Source: UBA9732 sp052170315 (GTDB lineage: Bacteria > Spirochaetota > Spirochaetia > Sphaerochaetales > Sphaerochaetaceae). From it: DNA of 64,000 bases. Of this stretch, positions 34,412 to 43,110 are shown in pieces; position 1 is the first letter of the stretch, and the number at the start of each line of letters is the position of its first letter. Location: NCBI GenBank assembly GCA_052170315.1, contig JBQNAT010000003.1, positions 1 to 64,000 on the forward strand, in the 5' to 3' direction. The translations under genes were made by a program, and so were the position numbers. The notes below the pieces were generated by a model, which did not search any database, was not told where the DNA came from, and saw only the letters and a program-made list of their open reading frames with translations.

Positions 34412-35622
34412 CAAAAGTAAACGGCGGAGTGTGCGCGGCAAAAGGCTTTAAGGCCGGCGGAATCCACTGCGGTATCAGAAAGTCCAGAACCAAAAGGGAC
34501 CTGTCCCTTATTTACTCCGAGGTTCCGGCGTCATGCGCGGCTGTCTACACTACAAATCTTGTAAAAGGAGCGCCGCTGGATGTAACAAAAGCCCATATTT
34601 CAAACGGCATTGCGCAGGCTGTTATCTGCAACAGCGGCAACGCGAACACCTGCAATTCAAACGGTATTGAAATAGCCGAAGAAATGTGCGCGATTCTGGG
34701 AAAGGAACTGATGCTCCCCGCGGAAGATATAGTAGTCGCGTCAACCGGAGTTATAGGGCAGAAGCTTGACATTACTCCCATTAAAAACGGTATTCCACGG
34801 CTTGTAAGCGAACTTTCAGAAAACGGAAACGGCAATGCGGCGGAAGGCATAATGACAACCGATACCGTTAAAAAGGAAGTTGCCGTAAGCTTTGAAGCAG
34901 GCGGAAAAAAATGCACCATAGGCGGGATGGCAAAAGGAAGCGGTATGATACACCCCAACATGGCTACCATGCTTGTTTTCATAACCACAGACGCAGCAGT
35001 TTCACCTGCCATGCTTAAAAAGGCCCTGTCTTCGGATATCAGAGATACGTTCAACATGGTCAGCATTGACGGAGACACTTCCACAAACGATATGGTTGTT
35101 GTCCTGGCCAACGGCATGGCAAATAATAGTCCGATAACAGAGGAAGGTGATGATTTTTCAGCATTTATGACAGCATTGAACACCGTTACAGTAAGTCTTT
35201 GCAGGCTTATCGCAGGAGACGGGGAAGGAGCCACCAAGCTTCTGGAATGTTCAGTGACAGGCGCTGCCGATAAGAAAACGGCAAAAACCGTTGCGAAGAG
35301 CGTCATATGCTCAAACCTCACAAAGGCCGCGATGTTCGGCGCGGATGCCAACTGGGGACGTATACTCTGCGCCATAGGCTACAGCGGAGCGAATGTGGAC
35401 GTGCGTAAAATAGACGTTGCATTTAAGAGCGAAAAAGGAACGGTAGAGGTCTGCAAAAACGGCGCAGGAATTCTATTCTCCGAAGAAACGGCAAAGGAGA
35501 TACTGCTTGAAAAGGAAATTGACATACTTGTGAATCTGAACAGCGGCAACGAAGAGGCCAAAGCCTGGGGTTGCGACCTGACCTATGACTATGTGAAGAT
35601 AAACGGAGATTACAGGACGTAA
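34408..35622 (+). CDS. argJ: glutamate N-acetyltransferase / ornithine acetyltransferase
   Basis: A 404-aa ArgJ, which moves the acetyl group from N-acetylornithine to glutamate and so makes the pathway cyclic. The autocleavage site is in HPNMATMLVFITTDA, with the nucleophilic Thr after MA; GKGSGM-type AKGSGM precedes it. GDGEGATK and ANWGRI are further signatures. No argA is nearby, so ArgJ may also supply the first acetylation from acetyl-CoA (bifunctional type); that point is inference. The start overlaps argC (ATGA). Confidence 0.96.
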   Translation: MTKVNGGVCAAKGFKAGGIHCGIRKSRTKRDLSLIYSEVPASCAAVYTTNLVKGAPLDVTKAHISNGIAQAVICNSGNANTCNSNGIEIAEEMCAILGKELMLPAEDIVVASTGVIGQKLDITPIKNGIPRLVSELSENGNGNAAEGIMTTDTVKKEVAVSFEAGGKKCTIGGMAKGSGMIHPNMATMLVFITTDAAVSPAMLKKALSSDIRDTFNMVSIDGDTSTNDMVVVLANGMANNSPITEEGDDFSAFMTALNTVTVSLCRLIAGDGEGATKLLECSVTGAADKKTAKTVAKSVICSNLTKAAMFGADANWGRILCAIGYSGANVDVRKIDVAFKSEKGTVEVCKNGAGILFSEETAKEILLEKEIDILVNLNSGNEEAKAWGCDLTYDYVKINGDYRT

Positions 35623-35633
35623 GGGGAACGGCT

Positions 35634-36497
35634 ATGCAGAAACTTTTTTCAAACGCAGAACGGGCCGAGGTTCTTACTCAGGCCCTTCCCTACATCAAAA
35701 GATACACGGGAAAGACCGTTGTAGTAAAATACGGCGGCAACGCAATGATTAACCCCGCTCTTAAACAGCAGGTTATGGACGATATAGTCCTTCTCTGGCT
35801 GATAGGCGTAAAGGTTGTCCTTATCCACGGCGGCGGACCCGAGATAACGGACATGATGGACAGGCTGGGTAAAAAGCCAAGCTTCATTGACGGTCTTAGG
35901 GTCACGGACAGAGAAACCGTTGACATAGCGCAGATGGTTCTTGCCGGGAAGGTAAACAAAACCCTTGTAATGATACTGGAGCATATCGGAGGCAAGGCGA
36001 TAGGTCTTTGCGGCATGGACGGAAACCTCATAGAAGCAAAACAGAAAGACGAAAGACTGGGCTTTGTCGGAGAAATAGAAAAAATCAACATAGATTCAGT
36101 CAAAGATTTGCTTGAAAAAGGCTATATACCGGTAATTTCCACGCTTGGCTGCGATGCGGAAGGCAACGCCTACAACATCAACGCGGACACCGCCGCCGCC
36201 CACATAGCAGGCGCGCTGAACGCTGAAAGATTTATACTTATGACTGATATTGCAGGCATACTTAAGGACAGGAACGATACCGCGACCCTTATACCTGAAA
36301 TCTCTCTTTCGGATACCGCGAAGCTCTTTGATTCCGGAGTAATTTCCGAAGGCATGATTCCCAAGGTGGAGTGCTGCGTAACGGCCATAAAGGCAGGGGT
36401 AAAGAACGTTGTAATAATGGACGGAAGAGTTCCGCACTCCATACTTATGGAGCTTCTTACAAATGAGGGCGCAGGAACTCTGATAAAAGGGGAATAA
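35634..36497 (+). CDS. argB: acetylglutamate kinase
   Basis: A 287-aa amino-acid kinase that phosphorylates N-acetylglutamate. VVKYGGNAM is the phosphate-binding start, LIHGGGPEI the substrate loop, and INADTAAAHIAGAL and LTDIAGIL are late conserved segments. The N-terminal extension of about 20 residues before the kinase core (with AEVLTQALPYI) is the helix typical of arginine-sensitive hexameric enzymes. Feedback inhibition by arginine is therefore likely but not shown. It follows argJ by 11 bp. Confidence 0.97.
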   Translation: MQKLFSNAERAEVLTQALPYIKRYTGKTVVVKYGGNAMINPALKQQVMDDIVLLWLIGVKVVLIHGGGPEITDMMDRLGKKPSFIDGLRVTDRETVDIAQMVLAGKVNKTLVMILEHIGGKAIGLCGMDGNLIEAKQKDERLGFVGEIEKINIDSVKDLLEKGYIPVISTLGCDAEGNAYNINADTAAAHIAGALNAERFILMTDIAGILKDRNDTATLIPEISLSDTAKLFDSGVISEGMIPKVECCVTAIKAGVKNVVIMDGRVPHSILMELLTNEGAGTLIKGE

Positions 36498-36498
36498 A

Positions 36499-37674
36499 AT
36501 GAAAACAAAGAAAACCGATACAATGGTTCTTGACGAAACCTATGTTGCCGGAACTTACAAACGTTTCCCTTTGGAAATTGTCAAGGGAAAAGGCTCGGTG
36601 GCGGAAGGCGCTGACGGAAAGAAGTATATAGACATGGGAAGCGGCATAGGCGTAACAGCCTTCGGTTATGCGGACGATATCTGGAAAGAAGCCGTAACAG
36701 CCCAGCTTTCGGAGCTTCAGCATACCTCCAACCTCTATTACACAAAACCGTGCGCCGAGCTTGCAAAGCTGCTCTGCGAAAAGACAGACATGAAGAAGGT
36801 CTTTTTTTCAAATTCCGGAGCTGAAGCCAACGAATGCGCCATAAAGGCCGCAAGGAAATATGCCTGCGATAAGCATGGCAAAGAACGCTATACTGTCATA
36901 ACACTTGAAAACAGTTTCCACGGAAGAACTCTTACCACGCTGGCAGCTACGGGGCAGGACCATTACCACGAACTGTTTCAGCCCCTTACACCCGGTTTTG
37001 TAAGCGTAAAGGCCAATGATATTGACGCTGTTAAAAAAATGGCGGAAAAAGACAATGCCGCAGCTGTTCTTATAGAGTGCATACAGGGCGAAGGCGGAGT
37101 AATCCCCCTTAACGCAGACTATGTGAAAAAACTCAGGGCATTCACCGAAGAAAATGACATACTTCTTATCATAGACGAGGTGCAGACAGGAAACGGAAGA
37201 ACCGGGAAGCTTTATTCCTACATGAACTTCGGCATTACGCCGGATATCGTTTCAACAGCCAAGGGTCTTGGCGGAGGCCTTCCGCTTGGAGCTACAATGC
37301 TGGGAGAAAAGTGCGCTGATGTTCTGGGCTTCGGAGACCACGGCTCCACTTTCGGAGGCAACCCCGTCTGCTGTGCCGGCGCCCTTAGCATATTAAAGCG
37401 TATTGACGATGCTTTTCTGTCGGAAGTCAAAGCCAAAAGCAACCTTCTTTTCAGCAGCTTCACTGATGCAAAAGGGATAGAAGAAGTAAGCGGAATGGGC
37501 CTTATGATAGGCCTTAAAACCGTAAAGCCCGCATCCGAAGTTGTGGCAAAATGCATGGAAAACGGCGTTCTTTGTTTAACCGCCAAGGATAGGGTAAGGC
37601 TTCTGCCCGCGCTCAATATTCCCATGGCCCTTCTTGAAAAAGCCGCGGAAACAATTAAGAAAGCCTGTTTGTAA
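36499..37674 (+). CDS. argD: acetylornithine aminotransferase
   Basis: A 391-aa PLP-dependent class III aminotransferase giving N-acetylornithine. NSGAEANECAIK is the cofactor phosphate region, SFHGRT and DEVQTGNGRTG are diagnostic, and the PLP lysine is in STAKGLGGGLPLGA. It is the last gene of the arginine operon, starting 1 nt after the argB stop, and is convergent with the sodium symporter gene 19 bp away. Confidence 0.97.
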   Translation: MKTKKTDTMVLDETYVAGTYKRFPLEIVKGKGSVAEGADGKKYIDMGSGIGVTAFGYADDIWKEAVTAQLSELQHTSNLYYTKPCAELAKLLCEKTDMKKVFFSNSGAEANECAIKAARKYACDKHGKERYTVITLENSFHGRTLTTLAATGQDHYHELFQPLTPGFVSVKANDIDAVKKMAEKDNAAAVLIECIQGEGGVIPLNADYVKKLRAFTEENDILLIIDEVQTGNGRTGKLYSYMNFGITPDIVSTAKGLGGGLPLGATMLGEKCADVLGFGDHGSTFGGNPVCCAGALSILKRIDDAFLSEVKAKSNLLFSSFTDAKGIEEVSGMGLMIGLKTVKPASEVVAKCMENGVLCLTAKDRVRLLPALNIPMALLEKAAETIKKACL

Positions 37675-37693
37675 GCCCACCTTATTTACCTTC

Positions 37694-39244
37694 TTAATTT
37701 GCTATGCGCTCAGTACTTAAAATATCCTTTACCGGTACTGTCACCTTTCTGTCATAACAGGAGAATATCTGCTGTATCATCAGTTTGTCAGGACTCCTTG
37801 TAAATGCGCTTACAGCGGGAATTATCAGCATGCCGCCAAGCATCGCGAAAACCCCACAGTTTATAGGACTTTGAAGGAAGGCAGGAAAGGCTGTTTTAAA
37901 CAGCATGTTGGCAACCATAAGGCAGGAACCCCACGTAAAGCAGGCAATGCAGGAAGCCTTAGTAGTTTTCTTCCAGTAAAGGCTGTACAGGAAAGGCGCC
38001 AGAAAGGAGCCTGCCAAAGCTCCCCATGAAAGTCCCATCAGCTGAGCAATGAAGGTAACGTTAAGCTTGTACTGTACTGTTGCGATAACGGCGGAAAGCA
38101 GTATGAATACGGCAATGAAAACCCTTATTATCGGCAAAGTCTTCTTCCCGTCCTTCTTTCCACCAAGGAAAACAGGGTCAATGAAATCAAGGGTAAGAGT
38201 GGAAGCGGAAGCCAGGACAAGAGAAGACAGCGTGGACATTGATGCGGATAAAACAAGCACCAGCGCCACGCCGGAAATCGCAGGAGAAAGGCGCGAAAGC
38301 ATTTCAGGTATTATCGCATCATAGCCTTCGGAAGCAACGTTTACGTCAAAAAGTCTTCCGAAACCGCCCAGAAAATAGCAGCCGCCGGCAACGGCAAGGG
38401 CAAAAACTGTGGAAATAACGGTACCTTCCCGGATATTCTTCTCGCTTTTTACGGCATAGAACTTCTGAACCATCTGAGGAAGCCCCCAGGTTCCAAGAGA
38501 AGTAAGTATTACAACACATAACAGATTAAGAGGGTCCGGCCCGAAAAACGATGTAAAGATTCCCGGCGCCTCTGAAACTGAAGTATCCGTTATCCGCGCC
38601 AGGGCATCCAGCGAAAGACCGAAGCCTCCGTTTATTTTCAGAACAGAAAATACTATGGAAACAATACCGAAGAGCATTATAACGCCCTGTATAAAGTCGT
38701 TTATCGCGGTAGCCATGTAGCCGCCCGCTATCACATAGACTGCGGTAATACCCGACATTGCGGCTATGCATACAGTGTAATCAACGTCAAAACTCATGCC
38801 GAACAACCGCCCCAGACCGTTGTAAAGGGATGCTGTGTACGGTATAAGAAAGACAAATATAAGGATGGATGAGAAAATCTTAAGCCCCGCGCTTCCAAAA
38901 CGGTTTTCAAAGAACTGCGGCATGGTTGCGGATTTGAGATGCTGTGTCATTATCCTTGTACGTCTTCCAAGAACCGTCCACGCAAGAAGAGAACCTATGA
39001 AAGCATTGCCAAGACCTATCCATGTGGACGATATGCCGAATTTCCAGCCGAACTGCCCTGCGTAGCCTACGAATATTACAGCCGAAAAATAACTAGTACC
39101 GTAGGCAAAGGCCGAAAGCCATGGTCCTGCATTTCTTCCGCCAAGGACAAAGCCGTGAACATCAGACGCTTTTTTTCTGCAGCGCAACCCTACTCCTGCG
39201 GTTACACCGAAGAAAAGCAGAAGCAGAAATATCTTAATAAACAT
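37694..39244 (-). CDS. sodium:solute symporter (SSS family)
   Basis: A 516-aa membrane protein with about 13 helices. GRNAGPWLSAFAYGTSYFSA is the substrate/sodium region of helix 1-2, shown by its core SAFAYGTSYFSA. VYVIAGGYMATAINDFIQG and LVLSASMSTLSSLVLASAST (sodium-site Ser/Thr) are classic SSS signatures, closest to the PutP-like branch. The substrate is not readable. Convergence with the arginine operon does not by itself imply arginine transport. GGAGG lies 6 nt before the ATG. Confidence 0.9.
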   Translation of the reverse strand: MFIKIFLLLLFFGVTAGVGLRCRKKASDVHGFVLGGRNAGPWLSAFAYGTSYFSAVIFVGYAGQFGWKFGISSTWIGLGNAFIGSLLAWTVLGRRTRIMTQHLKSATMPQFFENRFGSAGLKIFSSILIFVFLIPYTASLYNGLGRLFGMSFDVDYTVCIAAMSGITAVYVIAGGYMATAINDFIQGVIMLFGIVSIVFSVLKINGGFGLSLDALARITDTSVSEAPGIFTSFFGPDPLNLLCVVILTSLGTWGLPQMVQKFYAVKSEKNIREGTVISTVFALAVAGGCYFLGGFGRLFDVNVASEGYDAIIPEMLSRLSPAISGVALVLVLSASMSTLSSLVLASASTLTLDFIDPVFLGGKKDGKKTLPIIRVFIAVFILLSAVIATVQYKLNVTFIAQLMGLSWGALAGSFLAPFLYSLYWKKTTKASCIACFTWGSCLMVANMLFKTAFPAFLQSPINCGVFAMLGGMLIIPAVSAFTRSPDKLMIQQIFSCYDRKVTVPVKDILSTERIAN

Positions 39245-39317
39245 CCTGAACCTCCAGATTGGGTTCAGAAATACAATTTAGGTGTTAAAACGTCAAGCAT
39301 TTATGTTATTTTTTAAC

Positions 39318-39343
39318 TATTTTGTCACTATAATAACAAAATA
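39318..39343. promoter_or_regulatory. inverted repeat between manA and the symporter gene
   Basis: TATTTTGT (39318-39325) and ACAAAATA (39336-39343) with a 10-bp A/T-rich spacer, about 75 bp upstream of the symporter start and 17 bp after the manA stop. It could be an operator or a weak terminator stem. Confidence 0.4.
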
Positions 39344-39359
39344 AGACTCAATTTCAGTT

Positions 39360-40487
39360 TCAATTCCCGTTTGCCATAAATACGGCGGCAGACGTTGAAA
39401 CAACGGTGAAAGCTGCCGGAACGGAACCTATGATGCAGCATTCGCCTTTATGAAGGGCCATACATTCGCCGTCCGCTTTTATCTTTGCTTCACCTTCCGT
39501 GCACAGAAGAATCTTAGGGCCAGCCGCAGAGGCTTCAAATTCACCGTTTATCATTGAAGTAAGGGTAAAACCGCCTTCGCAGATAAAGTGTGTTCCTCCC
39601 CTGTCAGTCACACACGGCATTGGGACAGGGTTGCAGGGCTCTGCCGTCATTACCTTTTCAAGCTCATCAACATCCATATGTTTTTTTGTAAGTCCCGCGC
39701 GCAGAACGTTATCCGAATTGTTCATAAGCTCTATACCGTTGCCGCTTACATAGGCATGAAGGACACGGGGTTTAAGGTAAACAGCCTGTCCCTGATTCAG
39801 CTTTATCACATTAAGAAACAGCGGAGCGAAAACACCCGGGTCTCCGAAGTATATATCCCCAAGTTCCCTGACAATATCACGAACTTCAGGCAAAAGCGTA
39901 TCACAGTTTTTCAGAAGCTCAGCTTCCCCGCGGGAAAGGATTTCGGGAGCCATTCTGTACAGACAGTCAAAAAGTTCATAAAGACTTCCTATTTCGGAAA
40001 GATAACCGGCATAAAAGTTTGGAACAGCACTTCTGAACAGCTCCAAAGCCGTATTTAGCTTCCTGAAACCGCACATTGCGGTAACGGGAGTCAGAGCATA
40101 AAGCATCTCCGCTTTTGGATTGGAGTCCTGATAGTTCCAAAGGCTTCTGTCAGTCACCTTCCGCTTTGCTTCTTCCGCGGCAAAGCCCTCTTTGGCCTGC
40201 TCCGCATCCGGATGGCACTGAATACTCAGACTCCGCGCTATTGCAAGAACCTTGAAAAGATAAGGAAATCCGTCCGCATTTACTCCCGCAAAATCAGGAT
40301 GGCTGTCAAGAAAATCACAGAGCTTTTCGCCCGTTTCTTCTACTAATGAACTTCCCTGCCTATGAGCGCCCATCCACATTTCAGCAATAGGACCGTTTTT
40401 ATCCTTTTCAAGAAGTCCGGCTATAAAATAGTCGTTGCCCCAGGCATAGGCTTTTATATCCGGTTTTATTTTAAGAATTCCGTTCAC
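39360..40487 (-). CDS. manA: mannose-6-phosphate isomerase, class I
   Basis: A 375-aa type I phosphomannose isomerase: mannose-6-P to fructose-6-P and back. Zinc ligands are in IQCHPD (Gln, His) and in the later ELMNNSDNVLRAGLTKKHMD segment with the substrate Arg. AYAWGND and EMWMGAH near the N-terminus are typical. The GTG start overlaps the stop of the YihY gene (GTGA), so it is translationally coupled. It supplies mannose units for glycans or feeds mannose into glycolysis. Confidence 0.94.
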   Translation of the reverse strand: MNGILKIKPDIKAYAWGNDYFIAGLLEKDKNGPIAEMWMGAHRQGSSLVEETGEKLCDFLDSHPDFAGVNADGFPYLFKVLAIARSLSIQCHPDAEQAKEGFAAEEAKRKVTDRSLWNYQDSNPKAEMLYALTPVTAMCGFRKLNTALELFRSAVPNFYAGYLSEIGSLYELFDCLYRMAPEILSRGEAELLKNCDTLLPEVRDIVRELGDIYFGDPGVFAPLFLNVIKLNQGQAVYLKPRVLHAYVSGNGIELMNNSDNVLRAGLTKKHMDVDELEKVMTAEPCNPVPMPCVTDRGGTHFICEGGFTLTSMINGEFEASAAGPKILLCTEGEAKIKADGECMALHKGECCIIGSVPAAFTVVSTSAAVFMANGN

Positions 40488-41362
40488 AGCTTATACTCAA
40501 CACCCGTTGTGCGGCACTGGTGCACGTAAGAAATGATAACTGAGGAAAACACTATTCTCCACAGAAACGACAGAAACAGGAAGAACAGCATAAGCGCGGC
40601 AAGAGAGCCGTAGATTACTGAATATCCTACGGATTTTGTAACAACAAGCTTGAAAACCTTTGTCAAAACCGTCAAACCTGCCGTACCGGACGCGGCTCCG
40701 ATTACGCCTGATAAAAGACGCACCTTACAGTTCGGCACAAGGCAGATTATGGCAAGCAGGACACCGAAAGTCATAGCCAAAGGTGTGATAAACTTAAAAA
40801 ACTCCTGAATACCGCTAAGTGCGGGAAGACCCCTGAGTTTTACAAAAAGCGAGTTAAACCTTCCCACAAAAAAAACAGAGAAGATTATTGAAAAAAGTCC
40901 TACAATGATAACGGCAAGATATTTAAGATAGCGCAAAGGCATCATTCCGCTCTTTGGAGTATGGTAAATCTTATTTACCACAATATGGATTTTATCTATC
41001 AGAAGAACAAAAGTAAGAGCAAAGAACAGTATGCTGACTATCCCCAGACCCATGGCGTTCCCAGTGAATATTTTAAGATATCCCGCAAGATTGGCTCCCG
41101 CAGTTTCTCCAAAAGTTTCCATCAGCATTTCTTCAAGAAAAACAGCGACGGGGTCAAGCATATTCATGAGATTCAGGACAAAGTAAATAACGGTAACGCA
41201 GGGAACTACTGAAATAAGAGTAGAATACACCATACCGTTTGAAAGCATCAGCGCGGAGTCATAATTGTACTGCTCGATGAAGCTTTTTACAAAAACAAGT
41301 ATACTGAAGCGGTTTTTTTTACGCGTCTCTTTCAGCTCTTTCAGCTCTTTCGGATTTTGCAT
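40484..41362 (-). CDS. YihY/BrkB-family inner membrane protein
   Basis: A 292-aa polytopic protein with six hydrophobic helices. The N-terminal ALMLSNGMVYSTLISVVPC, reduced to its core SNGMVYSTL, and the C-terminal IYGSLAALMLFFLFL with the Tyr-Gly-Ser turn are marks of the YihY/virulence-factor-BrkB family. The function is not established. The N-terminus carries the small tandem KELKELKE. It lies between the hydrolase and manA genes in a same-strand run, with 6-bp spacing and a 4-bp overlap. Confidence 0.9.
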   Translation of the reverse strand: MQNPKELKELKETRKKNRFSILVFVKSFIEQYNYDSALMLSNGMVYSTLISVVPCVTVIYFVLNLMNMLDPVAVFLEEMLMETFGETAGANLAGYLKIFTGNAMGLGIVSILFFALTFVLLIDKIHIVVNKIYHTPKSGMMPLRYLKYLAVIIVGLFSIIFSVFFVGRFNSLFVKLRGLPALSGIQEFFKFITPLAMTFGVLLAIICLVPNCKVRLLSGVIGAASGTAGLTVLTKVFKLVVTKSVGYSVIYGSLAALMLFFLFLSFLWRIVFSSVIISYVHQCRTTGVEYKL

Positions 41363-41368
41363 ACCCTG

Positions 41369-42289
41369 TCAGCAATGAGCTTCAAGCCAATTGGCAAGAA
41401 TCTCAAACACTTCCTTTCTGTTTATTTCATTCAGAAGCTCGTGGCGCGCGCCGGGTATAAGCTTAAGCGTAACATCCGCAATTCCCGCGCCGGTATAGAG
41501 TTTATATACTTTTTTTACACCCTTGCCAAAATCTCCTACAGGATCCATTTCTCCGCTGATTATCAGTAACGGAAGGTCTTTGGGAAGAGTTTCAGCATTG
41601 GCTGTGCTGTTTGAAAACTCAACACCCGTAAGAAGGTCATAGAAGAAGCCGTTTGTGCAGAGGAAGCCGCATTTGTCATCCTTTATGTACTTTTCAACCT
41701 CTTTTGCATCGCGGGAAAGCCAGTCGAAATCTGTAGATGTGGGCTCAAACTGCCTGTTGTAGGAAGAAAATGAAAGTTTGTTCATTTTCACGCCGGGAGA
41801 TTTGGAACCGTGCTTCTTTATTTCGTTTCTGCATACGAGCTTCCCTATCTTACCCACAATTCCTTTTCCGCAGCCGGTACCCATTATTATGACACCACTG
41901 TAGAAATCCGGATGTTTTACCATGACAGTTCTCGCAAGGAAGCTTCCCATGCTGTGTCCAATAAGGAAGGTTGTGCTCACTCTGTACTGAGAAGTAATAA
42001 AATTGGCAAGTTCGAAGGCATCATCGGCAATCCTGTTCCACCCGTCTTCCTCAGCGAACCAACCAATTTCATCCTCTGACGCCGTAGCTCCGTGGCCTCT
42101 GTGATCTGCGGCAAAAACCGCAATACCTGATTTATTTAAATATTCCGCAAATCTGGCATAACGGTCGCTGTATTCGGCCATGCCGTGAAGTATCTGCAGA
42201 AAGGCTTTAATTTCAACATTTGGAGAAGGTCGCCAGAGGTTATACGCAAGTCTGTGCCCATCGGAACAGATGAAAATATTATCTGCCAT
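41369..42289 (-). CDS. alpha/beta hydrolase, monoacylglycerol lipase-like
   Basis: A 306-aa serine hydrolase. The nucleophile elbow is IGHSMGSFL near residue 100; oxyanion and early motifs are ILHGMAEYSDRYARFA and DHRGHGA. The acid is in SGEMDPVGDFG, and the catalytic His is in GARHELLNE. The pattern matches monoglyceride lipases and lysophospholipases, so lipid ester hydrolysis in the cytoplasm is likely. The start at 42289 is set by GGAGG 5 nt upstream, not the longer frame beginning at 42376. Confidence 0.92.
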   Translation of the reverse strand: MADNIFICSDGHRLAYNLWRPSPNVEIKAFLQILHGMAEYSDRYARFAEYLNKSGIAVFAADHRGHGATASEDEIGWFAEEDGWNRIADDAFELANFITSQYRVSTTFLIGHSMGSFLARTVMVKHPDFYSGVIIMGTGCGKGIVGKIGKLVCRNEIKKHGSKSPGVKMNKLSFSSYNRQFEPTSTDFDWLSRDAKEVEKYIKDDKCGFLCTNGFFYDLLTGVEFSNSTANAETLPKDLPLLIISGEMDPVGDFGKGVKKVYKLYTGAGIADVTLKLIPGARHELLNEINRKEVFEILANWLEAHC

Positions 42290-42521
42290 ATCAACCTCCA
42301 CATTCCTGAAAATATTCATTTCACAGGAATCGTACTTATATATTAAAAACCTATACAGGTTTACCGTTATTATCATACAATGAATGAAAATCCGTTTACA
42401 AGAATTGATTCTTCTTTAAAGGCTCACTGAACCTTGTTTTTACAGCTCAAAACGGATTTCCCCTTAACAGTTGTTTAGATTTATTCGGAAACCTATGTTA
42501 TGATACGATAAATTCATAACT

Positions 42522-43110
42522 ATGCTGGAAATAAATAATGAAAATTTTCTGCTTGCGGCAGGCGATATACACAACGATGAACAAGCTCTGGAAACGCTTT
42601 CCGAAACAGCCTCTGAGCCGAACTGCCTTGCGTTCCTTTATGCAGGTGATTTGAATGCGGAAAACTGCTTTATTTTAAACATATAAATACAGAAATTTCG
42701 TTTTTTTGCCTGTTCAGGGCAACTGCGACAGTAAATGGTCATTCCTTGACGCTAATTTGGACCTTCCCTTATACAGATGCTGTACATACAGGGGTCTGAG
42801 GATTTTCATTACCCACGGACATATGTACTGCGGTCCAAGTTCGGCAGGCCTTGAGAATACAGACTTTGATATTGTGATAACAGGACATTCCCACAAATGG
42901 AGCATTTCAAGTGAACTTATTTCCGGTAAAAGAGTTATTTATCTGAATCCCGGTTCTCCGTCACGTCCGCGGGGAGGGAGCGAAGCCTCTTACGCCCTTA
43001 TACGATTCAAGGAAAAGTCAGCTGTTATTGAAATTAGAGCACTGAACAGCAATCGTCTGCTTTCTCAGGAAACAATAACGGTCAATAAGGCGCCTGAAGG
43101 GAACAATTGA
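42522..43110 (+). pseudogene. YfcE-type metallophosphoesterase gene with one frameshift
   Basis: The first 54 codons encode the start of an MJ0936/YfcE-like phosphodiesterase: GDIHND is the first metal motif and YAGDL the second. A stop follows at 42684. The +1 frame then continues from about 42680 with VFLPVQGNCDSKW (the GN[CD]D motif), ITHGHMY and TGHSHKW to the end, so the rest of the enzyme is there. The break lies in TTTTAAAC. The last about 90 bp overlap the 3' end of the convergent aldehyde ferredoxin oxidoreductase gene. Confidence 0.7.

Noticed and set aside
42673..42690. Programmed -1 frameshift at T-TTA-AAC in the YfcE gene
   Set aside because: The heptamer is in the correct register, but a -1 shift leads into a frame without family motifs; the remainder of YfcE is in the +1 frame.
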